From: Candidatus Poribacteria bacterium
Lineage (GTDB): Bacteria; Poribacteria; WGA-4E; WGA-3G
Assembly (NCBI GenBank): GCA_028820635.1
Contig: JAPPIG010000054.1
Span: 62,001 to 126,000, forward strand
DNA length: 64,000 bases
Reading direction: 5' to 3'
Shown: piece after piece, positions 36,149 through 44,636 of the stretch
Numbering within the stretch: the stretch's first letter is position 1
Layout of the letters: every line of letters begins with the position of its first letter
The notes under the pieces: generated by a model
Database searches by the model: none
What the model was told of the DNA's origin: nothing
Seen by the model: only the letters and a program-made list of their open reading frames with translations
Made by a program: the position numbers and the translations under genes

Positions 36149-38158
36149 TTATATAATAATTAGGATTAACCAAGTTCCAAGTCCGAAAAGTAGGATGCTT
36201 ATTGCAACTTTCACGGTTACGAGATGTCGCTGTAAAACACCGCCAAGCTGCGTGCTGGTTGCTCCCCAAAAGACACATCCGAACACGATAAGCAGCGGCA
36301 CAATAAACATAAAGTTATATAGGAGTAGGTAGGCAATCGCATTGGTACGCATGCTCTCTATACCAGCAACGAATGTTAACGTCGGCAGGTAAACCTGCCC
36401 TGTACAAACGAGTTCTAATGCCGAGATAACAAATCCAATTATGATCGCACCAACGATTATGCCAGAGGTGCGTGTTTGTTCTCGTATCACTTTGTGAATT
36501 CGTTGTTTTAGTGCGCGAGGCAGCTGTAATAATATATCTTTTGTCTTTCCCTGCTTTGCCTTTACTGCATCGTATAAGCTCAATCCTGCCAAACCAAAGG
36601 TTAACACCGCAGCGATCAGATAGATACAAGTCGCAACGACTGAGAATCTGTTAATATAATTCATGAAAGACAACGTACCTATCCCTAATAGCAGGTATGT
36701 TGTAAATACTGCAAGTGCAAATGCACCGCCAGCAATTAACATTTCCTCCCTCCCCCGGCCCACAAGGTTCATATAAGAAATGAAAAATACAATCGTGGCA
36801 AATGCACACGGGTTAATCCCATCCAGCAACCCCGCACCGGCAACAGTCAAGAGACCAAATCCGTGAAAACGGTTGATAATTTCAGATTCAGCAGTATTTA
36901 ATTGACCTTCTGCTTCTTTTATTCGGGACACAACGCCAGTTTTTAGATGATTTTGTATAACATTCTCAAGTTCCTGCTCATTGAGTTCACCTATCAAGGC
37001 GGTGTTGCCAATGAATATAGCTGGGGTTGTCATCCGTTTTGTCTCGGATACCCTGTATAGCATGCCCATTGCTTCCAAGAGTGTCTGTTCTGTTTTAGCA
37101 TTTCGCTTGTCAACGACTATGCTTGGATATTTTACTTGTAAAGATTTCAGTATTTTCACAGCACGAGCACATTTTTGGCATCCCTGTTTATGAAAGTAAG
37201 TGATGTGAATGGCATTTTCAGGTACATCTACGGTGTTTTGGTCAAATGTTTCTTCAGTACCGACTGATGCCTCATAAGCCTCTATGAGTTGTGAAAGTTC
37301 TGGTTCTGGCGTAATCTTTTCAGATACACCATGGTATGCGTTGGTGAAAATGTATCGTTGCATTTCATTGTCGTGCTCTACCTCTAATGCACCTACTGAC
37401 GCACCCTGCGACACGTTTGTAACTATTGCGTTTTCACCTGTAAAGGTAGTAGGTTTATGGATTCCTTCTGTGTCTTTCTGTTGATTCCCCACAACAATTA
37501 AAATATCTATCCAAGAGTTTGCCTCGGCTAAAGTGTGTGCCTTTTCTTGTGTGCCGTGAAAAACAACGACAACGACATCACTTTTATTGACAAGTTCTGA
37601 TTTCAGTTCTGTTAGTGCGTTTTGAGGTGGTATCAGTGAAACATTAGGTAATTGTTGTGCATGGGATAGGGAGATTAAGTTGACGACTGCTACATTCATT
37701 ACATCAACTGTGTGAATCAGATAAGGTTTTTCTATTCCCGATTTTGAGTTTGCACATGTAAATGCAATATTTGGATGGTTGGCGTGTATTGCTGCGAGTG
37801 TTTCGGATGATTGCGATAACTCGTTGGGGCCGAGGCATAGGACATCTACCTTCATCGCGTCTAACGCTGAGAGCCCTATCTGGTAGACCCATTCGGCATT
37901 TTCATCTGTTGCATCAATGAGATTTCCGGTATGTAAGTTCAACACAGCACCAGGATGCTTGATGTATAGGTTCTCAATCAGCGTATGTCTATGTGCCAAT
38001 CCGCCTACTTGTTCGCTACCGCAGCCGTGTAAACCGAGTTGTCCGTGCTCTTCACCTGAATAGAAGATCGTCAAAGCTGTTGCAGGATCCATGGTACAAA
38101 TTAAAAATGTAATTATAAAAAGAAACCGGAGGATTACAATATATGAACGTTTACGCAT
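36149..38158 (-). CDS. Fusion of UshA-like domain, thioredoxin/glutaredoxin domain and DsbD/CcdA-type membrane domain
   Basis: 669 residues. After a signal peptide comes a metallophosphatase-like domain (about 30-290; SGEEHGQLGLHGCG, QVGGLAHR) akin to that at 7992. A thioredoxin-like domain follows with GCQKCARAVKIL (about 327) and TPAIFIGN. The C-terminal third is a CcdA/DsbD membrane domain with both key cysteines, NPCAFAT in its first helix and ELVCTGQVYLPT in its fourth. Such proteins pass electrons across the membrane to exported thiols. The promoter motif at 38235 lies 77 bp upstream, and it leads the operon with the FGE-like and membrane proteins. Confidence 0.85.
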   Translation of the reverse strand: MRKRSYIVILRFLFIITFLICTMDPATALTIFYSGEEHGQLGLHGCGSEQVGGLAHRHTLIENLYIKHPGAVLNLHTGNLIDATDENAEWVYQIGLSALDAMKVDVLCLGPNELSQSSETLAAIHANHPNIAFTCANSKSGIEKPYLIHTVDVMNVAVVNLISLSHAQQLPNVSLIPPQNALTELKSELVNKSDVVVVVFHGTQEKAHTLAEANSWIDILIVVGNQQKDTEGIHKPTTFTGENAIVTNVSQGASVGALEVEHDNEMQRYIFTNAYHGVSEKITPEPELSQLIEAYEASVGTEETFDQNTVDVPENAIHITYFHKQGCQKCARAVKILKSLQVKYPSIVVDKRNAKTEQTLLEAMGMLYRVSETKRMTTPAIFIGNTALIGELNEQELENVIQNHLKTGVVSRIKEAEGQLNTAESEIINRFHGFGLLTVAGAGLLDGINPCAFATIVFFISYMNLVGRGREEMLIAGGAFALAVFTTYLLLGIGTLSFMNYINRFSVVATCIYLIAAVLTFGLAGLSLYDAVKAKQGKTKDILLQLPRALKQRIHKVIREQTRTSGIIVGAIIIGFVISALELVCTGQVYLPTLTFVAGIESMRTNAIAYLLLYNFMFIVPLLIVFGCVFWGATSTQLGGVLQRHLVTVKVAISILLFGLGTWLILIII

Positions 38159-38234
38159 TCAACTATCTCACTTGTGTATAGATTACTGTGAATTTGACTT
38201 AGAAAACAGCAATATACGATGCTTCTATAGTTAA

Positions 38235-38261
38235 GACACAGTATAAGTTGAAAAGGGTGCA
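38235..38261 (-). promoter_or_regulatory. ECF-type promoter motif, copy 9 (15-nt spacer)
   Basis: Minus-strand TGCACC (38256-38261), 15 nt, TGTGTC (38235-38240), 77 bp before the DsbD-fusion gene. It is the only copy with a 15-nt spacer. Confidence 0.6.
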
Positions 38262-38415
38262 TAAAATAAAAAAATACAAGTTTTTTCTAAAATTCACATA
38301 AAATTAGCAAAATCATTAGAAATTATTATGGAATTTTTCCGGATAGTCATACGTTCAACACACTCTTCAGACTGATCATTTTCACTGTTTTCTGGCAAGT
38401 TAATATTTCGAAGGC

Positions 38416-39357
38416 TTATTGTTTTCTTCGATTGTATAAGAAAGCGATGGCTGCCAAGGCTATCTCGGCAGCGAGCATCCATACTCGGCAAAGTAATGCG
38501 ATGCGTGTTGCTTGCGGTGTTGGCATATAGTTAGCGAGTAATATCGCTAAAAGTCCTTCGCGAATGCCTAATCCCCCTGGGGTCAAGAAACTGAGAAATC
38601 CGACAAACCATGCAAAGGCAAAACAAGCACTAAGCACGCCAGCGAGCATCCATTTCACGGGGGTAAGACTTCGGACAAAGAGGAAAAATGCAAAACCTTG
38701 ACACATCCACAGCAGCATGTGGCTTACAATAATCTTTACCCACTGCCCCCAAAATGATTTCTGAAGAAGCAGTTCTCCTATATCTCTAAGTGTCTTTGTG
38801 AGCCGTCGTGCTTTAGACGATAACATCGGAATTAGAAAAAATGAACCCACCAAGATGACAATGATTGCGGCTGTAGTGATAAAAGCGTTCTCAGTGAACT
38901 TCTTGAGGACTCCTTGAACGACACCTCGCATCTGATGTGAAAAAAGCAGCGACATCGCAAGAATCCCGCCAAGAAATGTTTCTATACCGACATGCAACGT
39001 AAGACTGCTGCCGACTGCGGTTTTGCTCAAGTCAAACTCTTTGCATAAAGACAGAAGGCGGATGATACCCCATATCCGGCCAGGAAGATAACGCGTGATA
39101 TTCGAAAGATGAAATAATAACCACGCGTCGCGAAAGTTGACGCGTTTTTGCGTGACACCACTCAGCAATCTCGCGAATGGATAAAGATATGCACTCCAAT
39201 AAAGTAAAATAAGACAAAACGAGGATATCAACCAATGCCACTGGATTGAAAAGGTGATCTGTTTCAATGAGGTGTGTGTTTGTAAGAAAGGCTTAGCGAG
39301 AAAAAAGAGAAGGACACCAGCAATCAGGATTCCAACGTATTGGCGGATGGTCTTCAA
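38416..39357 (-). CDS. Flippase-like integral membrane protein, copy 2
   Basis: 313 residues, paralogue of the protein at 10761 with the same RYLPGRIWG and GGLGIREGLLA motifs. It starts with TTG overlapping the GT2 stop, suggesting translational coupling. The C-terminal 130 or so residues are identical to copy 1 at the protein level, while the N-terminal third differs at many positions. Pairing with a polyprenyl-phosphate GT2 supports a role in moving or presenting lipid-linked sugars; direct flippase activity is not proven for this family. Confidence 0.82.
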   Translation of the reverse strand: MKTIRQYVGILIAGVLLFFLAKPFLQTHTSLKQITFSIQWHWLISSFCLILLYWSAYLYPFARLLSGVTQKRVNFRDAWLLFHLSNITRYLPGRIWGIIRLLSLCKEFDLSKTAVGSSLTLHVGIETFLGGILAMSLLFSHQMRGVVQGVLKKFTENAFITTAAIIVILVGSFFLIPMLSSKARRLTKTLRDIGELLLQKSFWGQWVKIIVSHMLLWMCQGFAFFLFVRSLTPVKWMLAGVLSACFAFAWFVGFLSFLTPGGLGIREGLLAILLANYMPTPQATRIALLCRVWMLAAEIALAAIAFLYNRRKQ

Positions 39358-40292
39358 CGCTTATCACCCCTTGCGAAAAAAGAGACGAGCAATTCTCCCA
39401 ATAGACCCGTAGCACAAAGTATGATACCCAATACGATGCAGAACCCGCCTGAAAACCATAACGGAGTCATAGGAAATTGTATCGTAGGAAAAAAATGTAA
39501 AACAGCGATTCCTATAAACACAACAATGCCACCGAATGTAAAAAGGCTGCCAAGTCCTGCAAAAAAGTGCATAGGACGTTTTTTGTATTTTGTCAAAAAA
39601 AGCACGGTAATCAGGTCAAAGAAACCTTTAGGTATCCGCTTAAATCCGTATTTTGAGACACCAAACTGCCGTGGATGATGCTTAACTTTTACTTCAGCCA
39701 CAGAAAAACCAGCGGCATTTGCCAAGATAGGGATATACCGATGCAGATCGCCGTAGAGGTGAAGCGTCTTAACCACCTCGGAACGATATATCTTGAACCC
39801 ACAATTCATATCGTGCAACTTCACACCAGTAAAAAAAGCAGTGACACGATTGAAAACAAACGAAAACATTCGTTTTTCAAGCGGATCCTTGCGCGGATAT
39901 TTCCACCCGGAAATTAGGTCCGCATTTCCCTTTTCCAGCGCGTCTAATAATTTTGGTATTTCCTGTGGATCATCTTGCAAGTCAGCATCCATGGTGATGA
40001 CAATCTTTCCGCGTGCCGCCGAGAACCCAGCCATCAACCCCTCAGCTTTCCCCTGATTCCGCCGAAAATGGATGACGTGAACTTGCAAATTATCAGATAC
40101 CTGTTCTAATGCGAGCTGTTCCAATACCTCGTCCGTTCCATCGGTGCTGCCATCGTTGACAAAGATAACTTCTGCCGTGTAATCATGTGTTTTAATCACA
40201 ATTTGAATTCGCTGAAACAGCACAGGCAAAGATTCTGCCTCATTATACGCGGGAATAACTATAGAAAATTGTGGAGTTTTGTTTGCTTCCAT
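39354..40292 (-). CDS. Polyprenyl-phosphate glycosyltransferase, GtrB/ArnC/DPM1-like
   Basis: 312 residues. The GT2 domain has SIVIPAYNEAESLPVLF, FVNDGSTDGTDEVL, HFRRNQGKAEGLMAGF, MDADLQDDPQEIPK with the DxD, MNCGFKIYR and HHPRQFGVSKYG. Two C-terminal helices (about 235-300) anchor it, as in GtrB and ArnC. It likely transfers one sugar from a nucleotide donor to undecaprenyl phosphate. Promoter copy 10 lies about 360 bp upstream with a dispersed repeat between. Confidence 0.92.
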   Translation of the reverse strand: MEANKTPQFSIVIPAYNEAESLPVLFQRIQIVIKTHDYTAEVIFVNDGSTDGTDEVLEQLALEQVSDNLQVHVIHFRRNQGKAEGLMAGFSAARGKIVITMDADLQDDPQEIPKLLDALEKGNADLISGWKYPRKDPLEKRMFSFVFNRVTAFFTGVKLHDMNCGFKIYRSEVVKTLHLYGDLHRYIPILANAAGFSVAEVKVKHHPRQFGVSKYGFKRIPKGFFDLITVLFLTKYKKRPMHFFAGLGSLFTFGGIVVFIGIAVLHFFPTIQFPMTPLWFSGGFCIVLGIILCATGLLGELLVSFFARGDKR

Positions 40293-40512
40293 AAAAGAAT
40301 AATTGTCATTTTAGTTGCGGTAACGCATCAATGCTAAATGGGTAATGAAGCGTTACCTTCGTGTTAGGCTTCACACAAACTTATACCTCTGCTTTCTCAA
40401 AATAAGGTGTGTAATGATACAGATGAGATCACCAACATAAGTTTCAGAGAGTTCACCTCGGTCTGCAAATTCACTAAATATAGTAAATTATGTAAATAAG
40501 TTCACATATTTT

Positions 40513-40615
40513 CTGTAGGAGCGATCTCCGAATCGCGACGAAACCCCTAATAGTCAGGAATCGGAGTTCCCTCCTACAGGTCAGATTTAAAGTTAATTAT
40601 AGAATTCACTATAAA
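40513..40615. repeat. Dispersed palindromic repeat, copy F (near consensus)
   Basis: CTGTAGGAGCGATCTCCGAA and AATCGGAGTTCCCTCCTACA surround a short spacer, with a tail ending in TTCACTATAA. The rest of 40293-40992 holds the divergent promoter pair and no gene. Confidence 0.7.
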
Positions 40616-40650
40616 ACAAGCAGATCGTTTCTGACACCTTCATACCTAAA

Positions 40651-40678
40651 GACACAGTATTAAGTTGAAAAGGGTGCA
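40651..40678 (-). promoter_or_regulatory. ECF-type promoter motif, copy 10 (left half of a perfect palindrome)
   Basis: Minus-strand TGCACC (40673-40678), 16 nt, TGTGTC (40651-40656), facing the GtrB-like gene. It is part of a perfect 33-bp inverted repeat with copy 11 (arms 40647-40679 and 40693-40725). Confidence 0.65.
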
Positions 40679-40693
40679 TAATATCAAAATGAA

Positions 40694-40721
40694 TGCACCC
40701 TTTTCAACTTAATACTGTGTC
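40694..40721 (+). promoter_or_regulatory. ECF-type promoter motif, copy 11 (right half of a perfect palindrome)
   Basis: TGCACC (40694-40699), 16 nt, TGTGTC (40716-40721), facing the GT39-like gene at 40993. Even the usually variable spacer is identical to copy 10. Confidence 0.65.
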
Positions 40722-40992
40722 TTTAACTTAAAATTAAGAGAAGGTGTTATGTAAAAATGTCATGGTCCCGGAGGATTCCCTATAGACTTTTCAATCACCA
40801 CCATACAGACATTATTTTAGATTTGCTTCTATTTTTCACGCCGTCTTTGATAACTCCAGTCCTACAGCAACGGAGATCACATTAATTTTGATTAGTGAAC
40901 TCAAAAATTGAGTTGTTCTACTTTCGCTGCAAAGCAATTTATAAGAGCAGGTAAAACACCTTCACAATACACCATGCTGAAAAGGTAATATA

Positions 40993-42798
40993 ATGAAAAT
41001 AAAAGATATATTGAAGCAAAAAAATAGCGTGATTATAGGTCTTTTTTTGGTATTTCTCATCCTAATAACGTTTTTACCTCGGACCCTTGATTTGTCCTTG
41101 CACTGGGCTGCTGATGAAAACTTATGGATGAAACGTTCAAGAGATTTCTTTTTAGCACTGGAAAAGGGACAGTTTGAAGACACCTTTACAGCATATCACC
41201 CAGGCGTGACAACATGCTGGCTTGGCAGTTTCGCTATCTGGCTTACACCTGAAGAGCAGCTCCATTCTCGGCAGTTTTTCTCTCCCGAAATGCTTTCACG
41301 AATTCGGTTTCCAATAGCCTATCTGACAGGCGTTTTAGTATTAGTGATAGGAATGGTCTTATATCGTTTATTGGGCGGGTTACTTGCGGGCGTTGGTACA
41401 CTATTTATAGCCATTGAACCATTTCTGCTTTCCGAGAGCCGCCGGGCACACACGGATGTGTTGACAGCACTCTTCTTGTTTCTTGCTTTGCTCTTGTGGA
41501 TACGCTATTTAGAAGACACAATTCACTGTCGGCGGTCTTTAGTTTTTTCAGGGATCTGCTTCAGTTTAGCATGTCTAACGAAAAGCCATGCCAGCGCGTT
41601 CCTCATATTCCTACCTATTATGCTGCTTTGGTACCAACGCCAACTCCACTTGTCTTGGAAACGATTAATCCTGAGCGTACTATTATGGATAGCAGTTGTC
41701 CTGATCACAGTACTTGTTGTATGGCCTTATATGTGGACCCTTACTTATGGGAAAATATATTTATTTCCACTTCTATTCTTCAGTAGCTGTACGTTGCTTC
41801 TGTGGAGTTGGAAAAAACTTTCAAACTCCACATCCCTTACGTTCTCACGAATAGAAATCTTCCTATTAGGCAGCGGTTTGTTAATCATAGCTGGACTCTC
41901 ATTTTATGCTGTTGATCTTGTTATCGCAAAGATGTATGAAGCATTGACATCAGCACATAATGTGCAAACACGCTTTTTGGGAAATATCCGTTACAATCCA
42001 GGTCCACTCTTTTTTCCCGTGATGTGGTTTGTTTGGACAGGACTTTTGACATTTCCATTAGTCGTTTTCACGATATGCCGGACGTGGCAGATGCGGCAGA
42101 AGGAGCAAAAAATATTTCGCGTTGCTGTGGTACTATTAATCTTTGTTGTTTCCTACTTTATTGGGTTGAGTTGCGTTTCTAAGAAAATATCTCGCTACCT
42201 TATAATTTTTCTACCTGCTGTTAGTATATTAACAGCAATAGGAACTGTCCAGTTTGCTCAACTTTGGAAAAGGAAGTGGATTAATTATCTTGTTCTGTTA
42301 TTAATTTTTCTCTTACAAGCAACTCCTATTTTACGACTACATCCCTATTACCGCGTCTATTACTACCCACTTTTGTCCGGGAAGTGGATAGCAGAAAATA
42401 CAAGTAGTATCACTGGCGCGGGGTTGGACATCGCCGCTGCTTATCTCAACTCCAAGCCGAATGCGCAAAATACTCGGGTAAGGTTAACATGGTTTTGCAA
42501 AGATCTCGCCCATTACTTTGTTGGTAAAACTACCAGTCGTTACAATAGTGTAACCAGTCCGCCTAACTTTGATTACGACGTAGAGTATCTATACGATAAA
42601 CAAATTCAAGGTGATCCAGTGGATACACACCCTAATCCTGAAAAATCAATCACCACATACGAACATAAAGTATCTCGTGAAATTGAACATGTCGTAAATT
42701 TAAATGGTGTTGACTATGTGTGGATCTATCGGGTAATTAAGCGCGAGCCTACAGATAAAATTGACGCTCCACCACAAGTTTTTGAACCAGAAAAATAA
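40993..42798 (+). CDS. GT39/ArnT/PMT-like membrane glycosyltransferase
   Basis: The start follows AAAAGGTAATATA. The 601-residue polytopic protein has an acidic pair in its first exported loop (LHWAADENLWMKRSRDF), a HPGVTT motif, and RRAHTDVLTAL further on, as in polyprenyl-phosphate-sugar-dependent transferases of the C-fold. Some ten helices precede a soluble C-terminal tail. It probably moves a sugar from a polyprenyl phosphate onto a protein or lipid outside the membrane, using a donor made by the GT2 enzymes nearby. Acceptor unknown. Confidence 0.82.
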   Translation: MKIKDILKQKNSVIIGLFLVFLILITFLPRTLDLSLHWAADENLWMKRSRDFFLALEKGQFEDTFTAYHPGVTTCWLGSFAIWLTPEEQLHSRQFFSPEMLSRIRFPIAYLTGVLVLVIGMVLYRLLGGLLAGVGTLFIAIEPFLLSESRRAHTDVLTALFLFLALLLWIRYLEDTIHCRRSLVFSGICFSLACLTKSHASAFLIFLPIMLLWYQRQLHLSWKRLILSVLLWIAVVLITVLVVWPYMWTLTYGKIYLFPLLFFSSCTLLLWSWKKLSNSTSLTFSRIEIFLLGSGLLIIAGLSFYAVDLVIAKMYEALTSAHNVQTRFLGNIRYNPGPLFFPVMWFVWTGLLTFPLVVFTICRTWQMRQKEQKIFRVAVVLLIFVVSYFIGLSCVSKKISRYLIIFLPAVSILTAIGTVQFAQLWKRKWINYLVLLLIFLLQATPILRLHPYYRVYYYPLLSGKWIAENTSSITGAGLDIAAAYLNSKPNAQNTRVRLTWFCKDLAHYFVGKTTSRYNSVTSPPNFDYDVEYLYDKQIQGDPVDTHPNPEKSITTYEHKVSREIEHVVNLNGVDYVWIYRVIKREPTDKIDAPPQVFEPEK

Positions 42799-42845
42799 AA
42801 AACTCCATAATGAATCGGAGATAACACTCTTTAATTGTCATATTA

Positions 42846-42873
42846 TGCACCCTTTTTAACCTAATACTGTGTC
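42846..42873 (+). promoter_or_regulatory. ECF-type promoter motif, copy 12
   Basis: TGCACC (42846-42851), 16 nt, TGTGTC (42868-42873), only 32 bp before the small winged-helix-like gene, giving the shortest leader of the set. Confidence 0.65.
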
Positions 42874-42905
42874 TTTAGATTACAAAAGGCAAGGAGGTGA
42901 CAACT

Positions 42906-43196
42906 ATGAACGCCGTCGGACAACAAGCAAAATTAGGTTTATATTTCATGAAAGAAGCCGTATCAGAGATTTTATTCAACGCACGAGAAAATGGACCGCT
43001 TCGTCTCGCTGAAATCAGTAAACGACTTGGCATGACCGAGTCGGATGAACTACCTGATAGAAAAAACGACCTCATTTTAAGTATCATGTCTCTATTGCAA
43101 AGTGAGGGACGTGTTCAGCAAATTAACGAAAACGGACGGGGATGGAAAATCACTGAAATAGAAGCATCACGACTAAAAGAATCATTAATTGACTAA
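42906..43196 (+). CDS. Small winged-helix-like protein
   Basis: ATG at 42906 lies 8 nt after AAGGAGG. The 96 residues are predicted mostly helical with a helix-turn-helix-like segment (PLRLAEISKRLGMTES, then SIMSLLQSEGRVQQINENG) and a closing wing-like strand (GWKITEIEAS). Such small proteins often regulate transcription or sit beside restriction-modification genes. A methylase remnant follows, so it may be part of that broken system. Because an ECF-type promoter drives it, a regulatory role in the regulon is possible. No name can be assigned. Confidence 0.65.
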   Translation: MNAVGQQAKLGLYFMKEAVSEILFNARENGPLRLAEISKRLGMTESDELPDRKNDLILSIMSLLQSEGRVQQINENGRGWKITEIEASRLKESLID

Positions 43197-43239
43197 CCTG
43201 TGAATTATGTTAAGAAACAAGTAAAACAAAATACCAACT

Positions 43240-43262
43240 GTGCGGGTATGTTAAACCCGCAC
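43240..43262 (+). terminator. Hairpin after the winged-helix gene
   Basis: GTGCGGGT (43240-43247) pairs with ACCCGCAC (43255-43262) around 7 nt. Only a weak T-rich tract follows. Confidence 0.5.
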
Positions 43263-43590
43263 TTATCTGGAATACACGAGACAATATTATCCAAGCAACT
43301 GTCTACTACGATAAGCACACCACAGAAGTGGAAAAACAACAACTTATGACATTTGCGAAGAAGGTGATCCCAGAAATAGCCAAGTTACACAAGTGGGTTC
43401 CTGGGTCAAAATCGAATATATGAAGATATTGAAAATCTGACGCGAGCCTTTATTTGAAACTGCTCATGGATGCTATTTTTGGTAAACGCAACTTCAGAAA
43501 TGAAATAGTGTGGCATTATACAGGCGGTGGTAGATCAAAGATTTACTTTTCACGTAACTAAAGTTTGGACAATATTGTTATATTCAAGTA
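43263..43590 (+). pseudogene. Decayed DNA adenine/cytosine-N4 methyltransferase fragment
   Basis: At about 43449-43556 the plus strand reads YLKLLMDAIFGKRNFRNEIV followed by WHYTGGGRSK, a hallmark of type III-like and other N4/N6 methylases. A stop and frame breaks surround it, and an unrelated fragment (YYDKHTTEVEKQQLMTFAKK) precedes it. The piece is cut off at about 43590 by transposase-derived sequence. It is the relic of a restriction-modification gene. Confidence 0.7.
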
Positions 43591-43990
43591 GCCTTGTCAC
43601 AAGGCGTGTCTTCCTCTTGCTGAAAAGCGTTCCTAATATTCTGCATGTATGATTTTTGCTTAGAACTCGCAGAAAATAAAGTTTCCGCTATTCTCAAGCG
43701 TAGAAAGGCGGTTCGCAACCCGAGTGTGAGTTTAGCAAGACGATACCAATGTTCCCGAGCTGTTGACAAACGCTCTCAACACTCATCGTCTTTGCTACAG
43801 ATTGTGTTGTAAATATGAGTTTTGTCAAACTTGCTGCAACGAAACTGAGCTGCACAAAACGATTAATACTTTTACGAGATTTGACTTGATACTTGTTAAA
43901 CCCGAAGTTTTGTTTGACATCTCGGAAAGCTGTTTCAATCTGCCATTTGTTGCGATAGTATTGGATAATCTGTGGCACTTCAAGTGTCAT
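43584..43990 (-). pseudogene. C-terminal remnant of a DDE transposase, frameshifted
   Basis: The minus strand contains YYRNKWQIETAFRDVKQNFG, the typical Y-R-W-IE-FRDVK block of IS4-type transposases, then KSRKSINRFVQLSF. After about residue 75 the homology continues in another frame (REHWYRLAKLTLGLRTAFLR). The N-terminal two thirds are missing. It is different from the intact transposase at 3100. Confidence 0.75.
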
Positions 43991-44397
43991 ATCTATTGTG
44001 AAAACTATGAAGTTGAATACTCAAACAATTGACAAAATAGTGGAATCGTTAACAATAGGATTTTCGAATTGTGTTACAAATTTTAAGACGAATGTAAGAG
44101 GCGACAAATTCCAAAAAGAGCATAAGGAAACCTACCTGTAAGAAATTTTGCGCCCAACGCTAAATTTTTTGGTTCCAATGCGTTGATTTTGTTGTAGTGC
44201 TTTGGGATGTTAATGTTACTACGAAGTCCAACACTTACCTTAAAAAGTGAAAATAATACCCAAAACGCTGGTCACATTATTAGATTTTACAATTTTCTTA
44301 CAAAATTTATGCATATTTGTGTACATTTAATTTGATTAATAATTGAAATTAATAGTAACATGAAATTGTAAGAAGATTAAATAGGTTATGTTTAAAA

Positions 44398-44450
44398 GCC
44401 GAAACCCAAGGCACACTAAATGCCTTGGGTCTATAATAGCAAGGTTCGGC
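44398..44450. ncRNA. Nested hairpin upstream of the Rep-like gene
   Basis: GCCGAA (44398-44403) pairs with TTCGGC (44445-44450) and encloses a 9-bp perfect stem, CCCAAGGCA with TGCCTTGGG (44405-44413, 44421-44429). The rest of 43991-44636 is AT-rich without a gene. In this place it could be an origin structure or an antisense/leader RNA controlling replication. Transcription is not shown. Confidence 0.4.
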
Positions 44451-44636
44451 ACGATTTTGGGACGTGGGCGTCTTTAAAATCGGTTACCTGCTGATACAGG
44501 ATGTTAAAAGTATAACATATATAAATATAAAAAACAAGTATTTTAGACTTCAAAATCCGTATGAGGTCGTATTTTGACACCATATCACTAATTTATATAT
44601 GCAAAATACTCTTAACGCCTCAATTTGAGGTATTTT

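Noticed and set aside
38294..38415. A short minus-strand frame downstream of flippase copy 2
   Set aside because: No start signal or homology; only the CTGGCAAGTTAAT junction is shared with the other locus.
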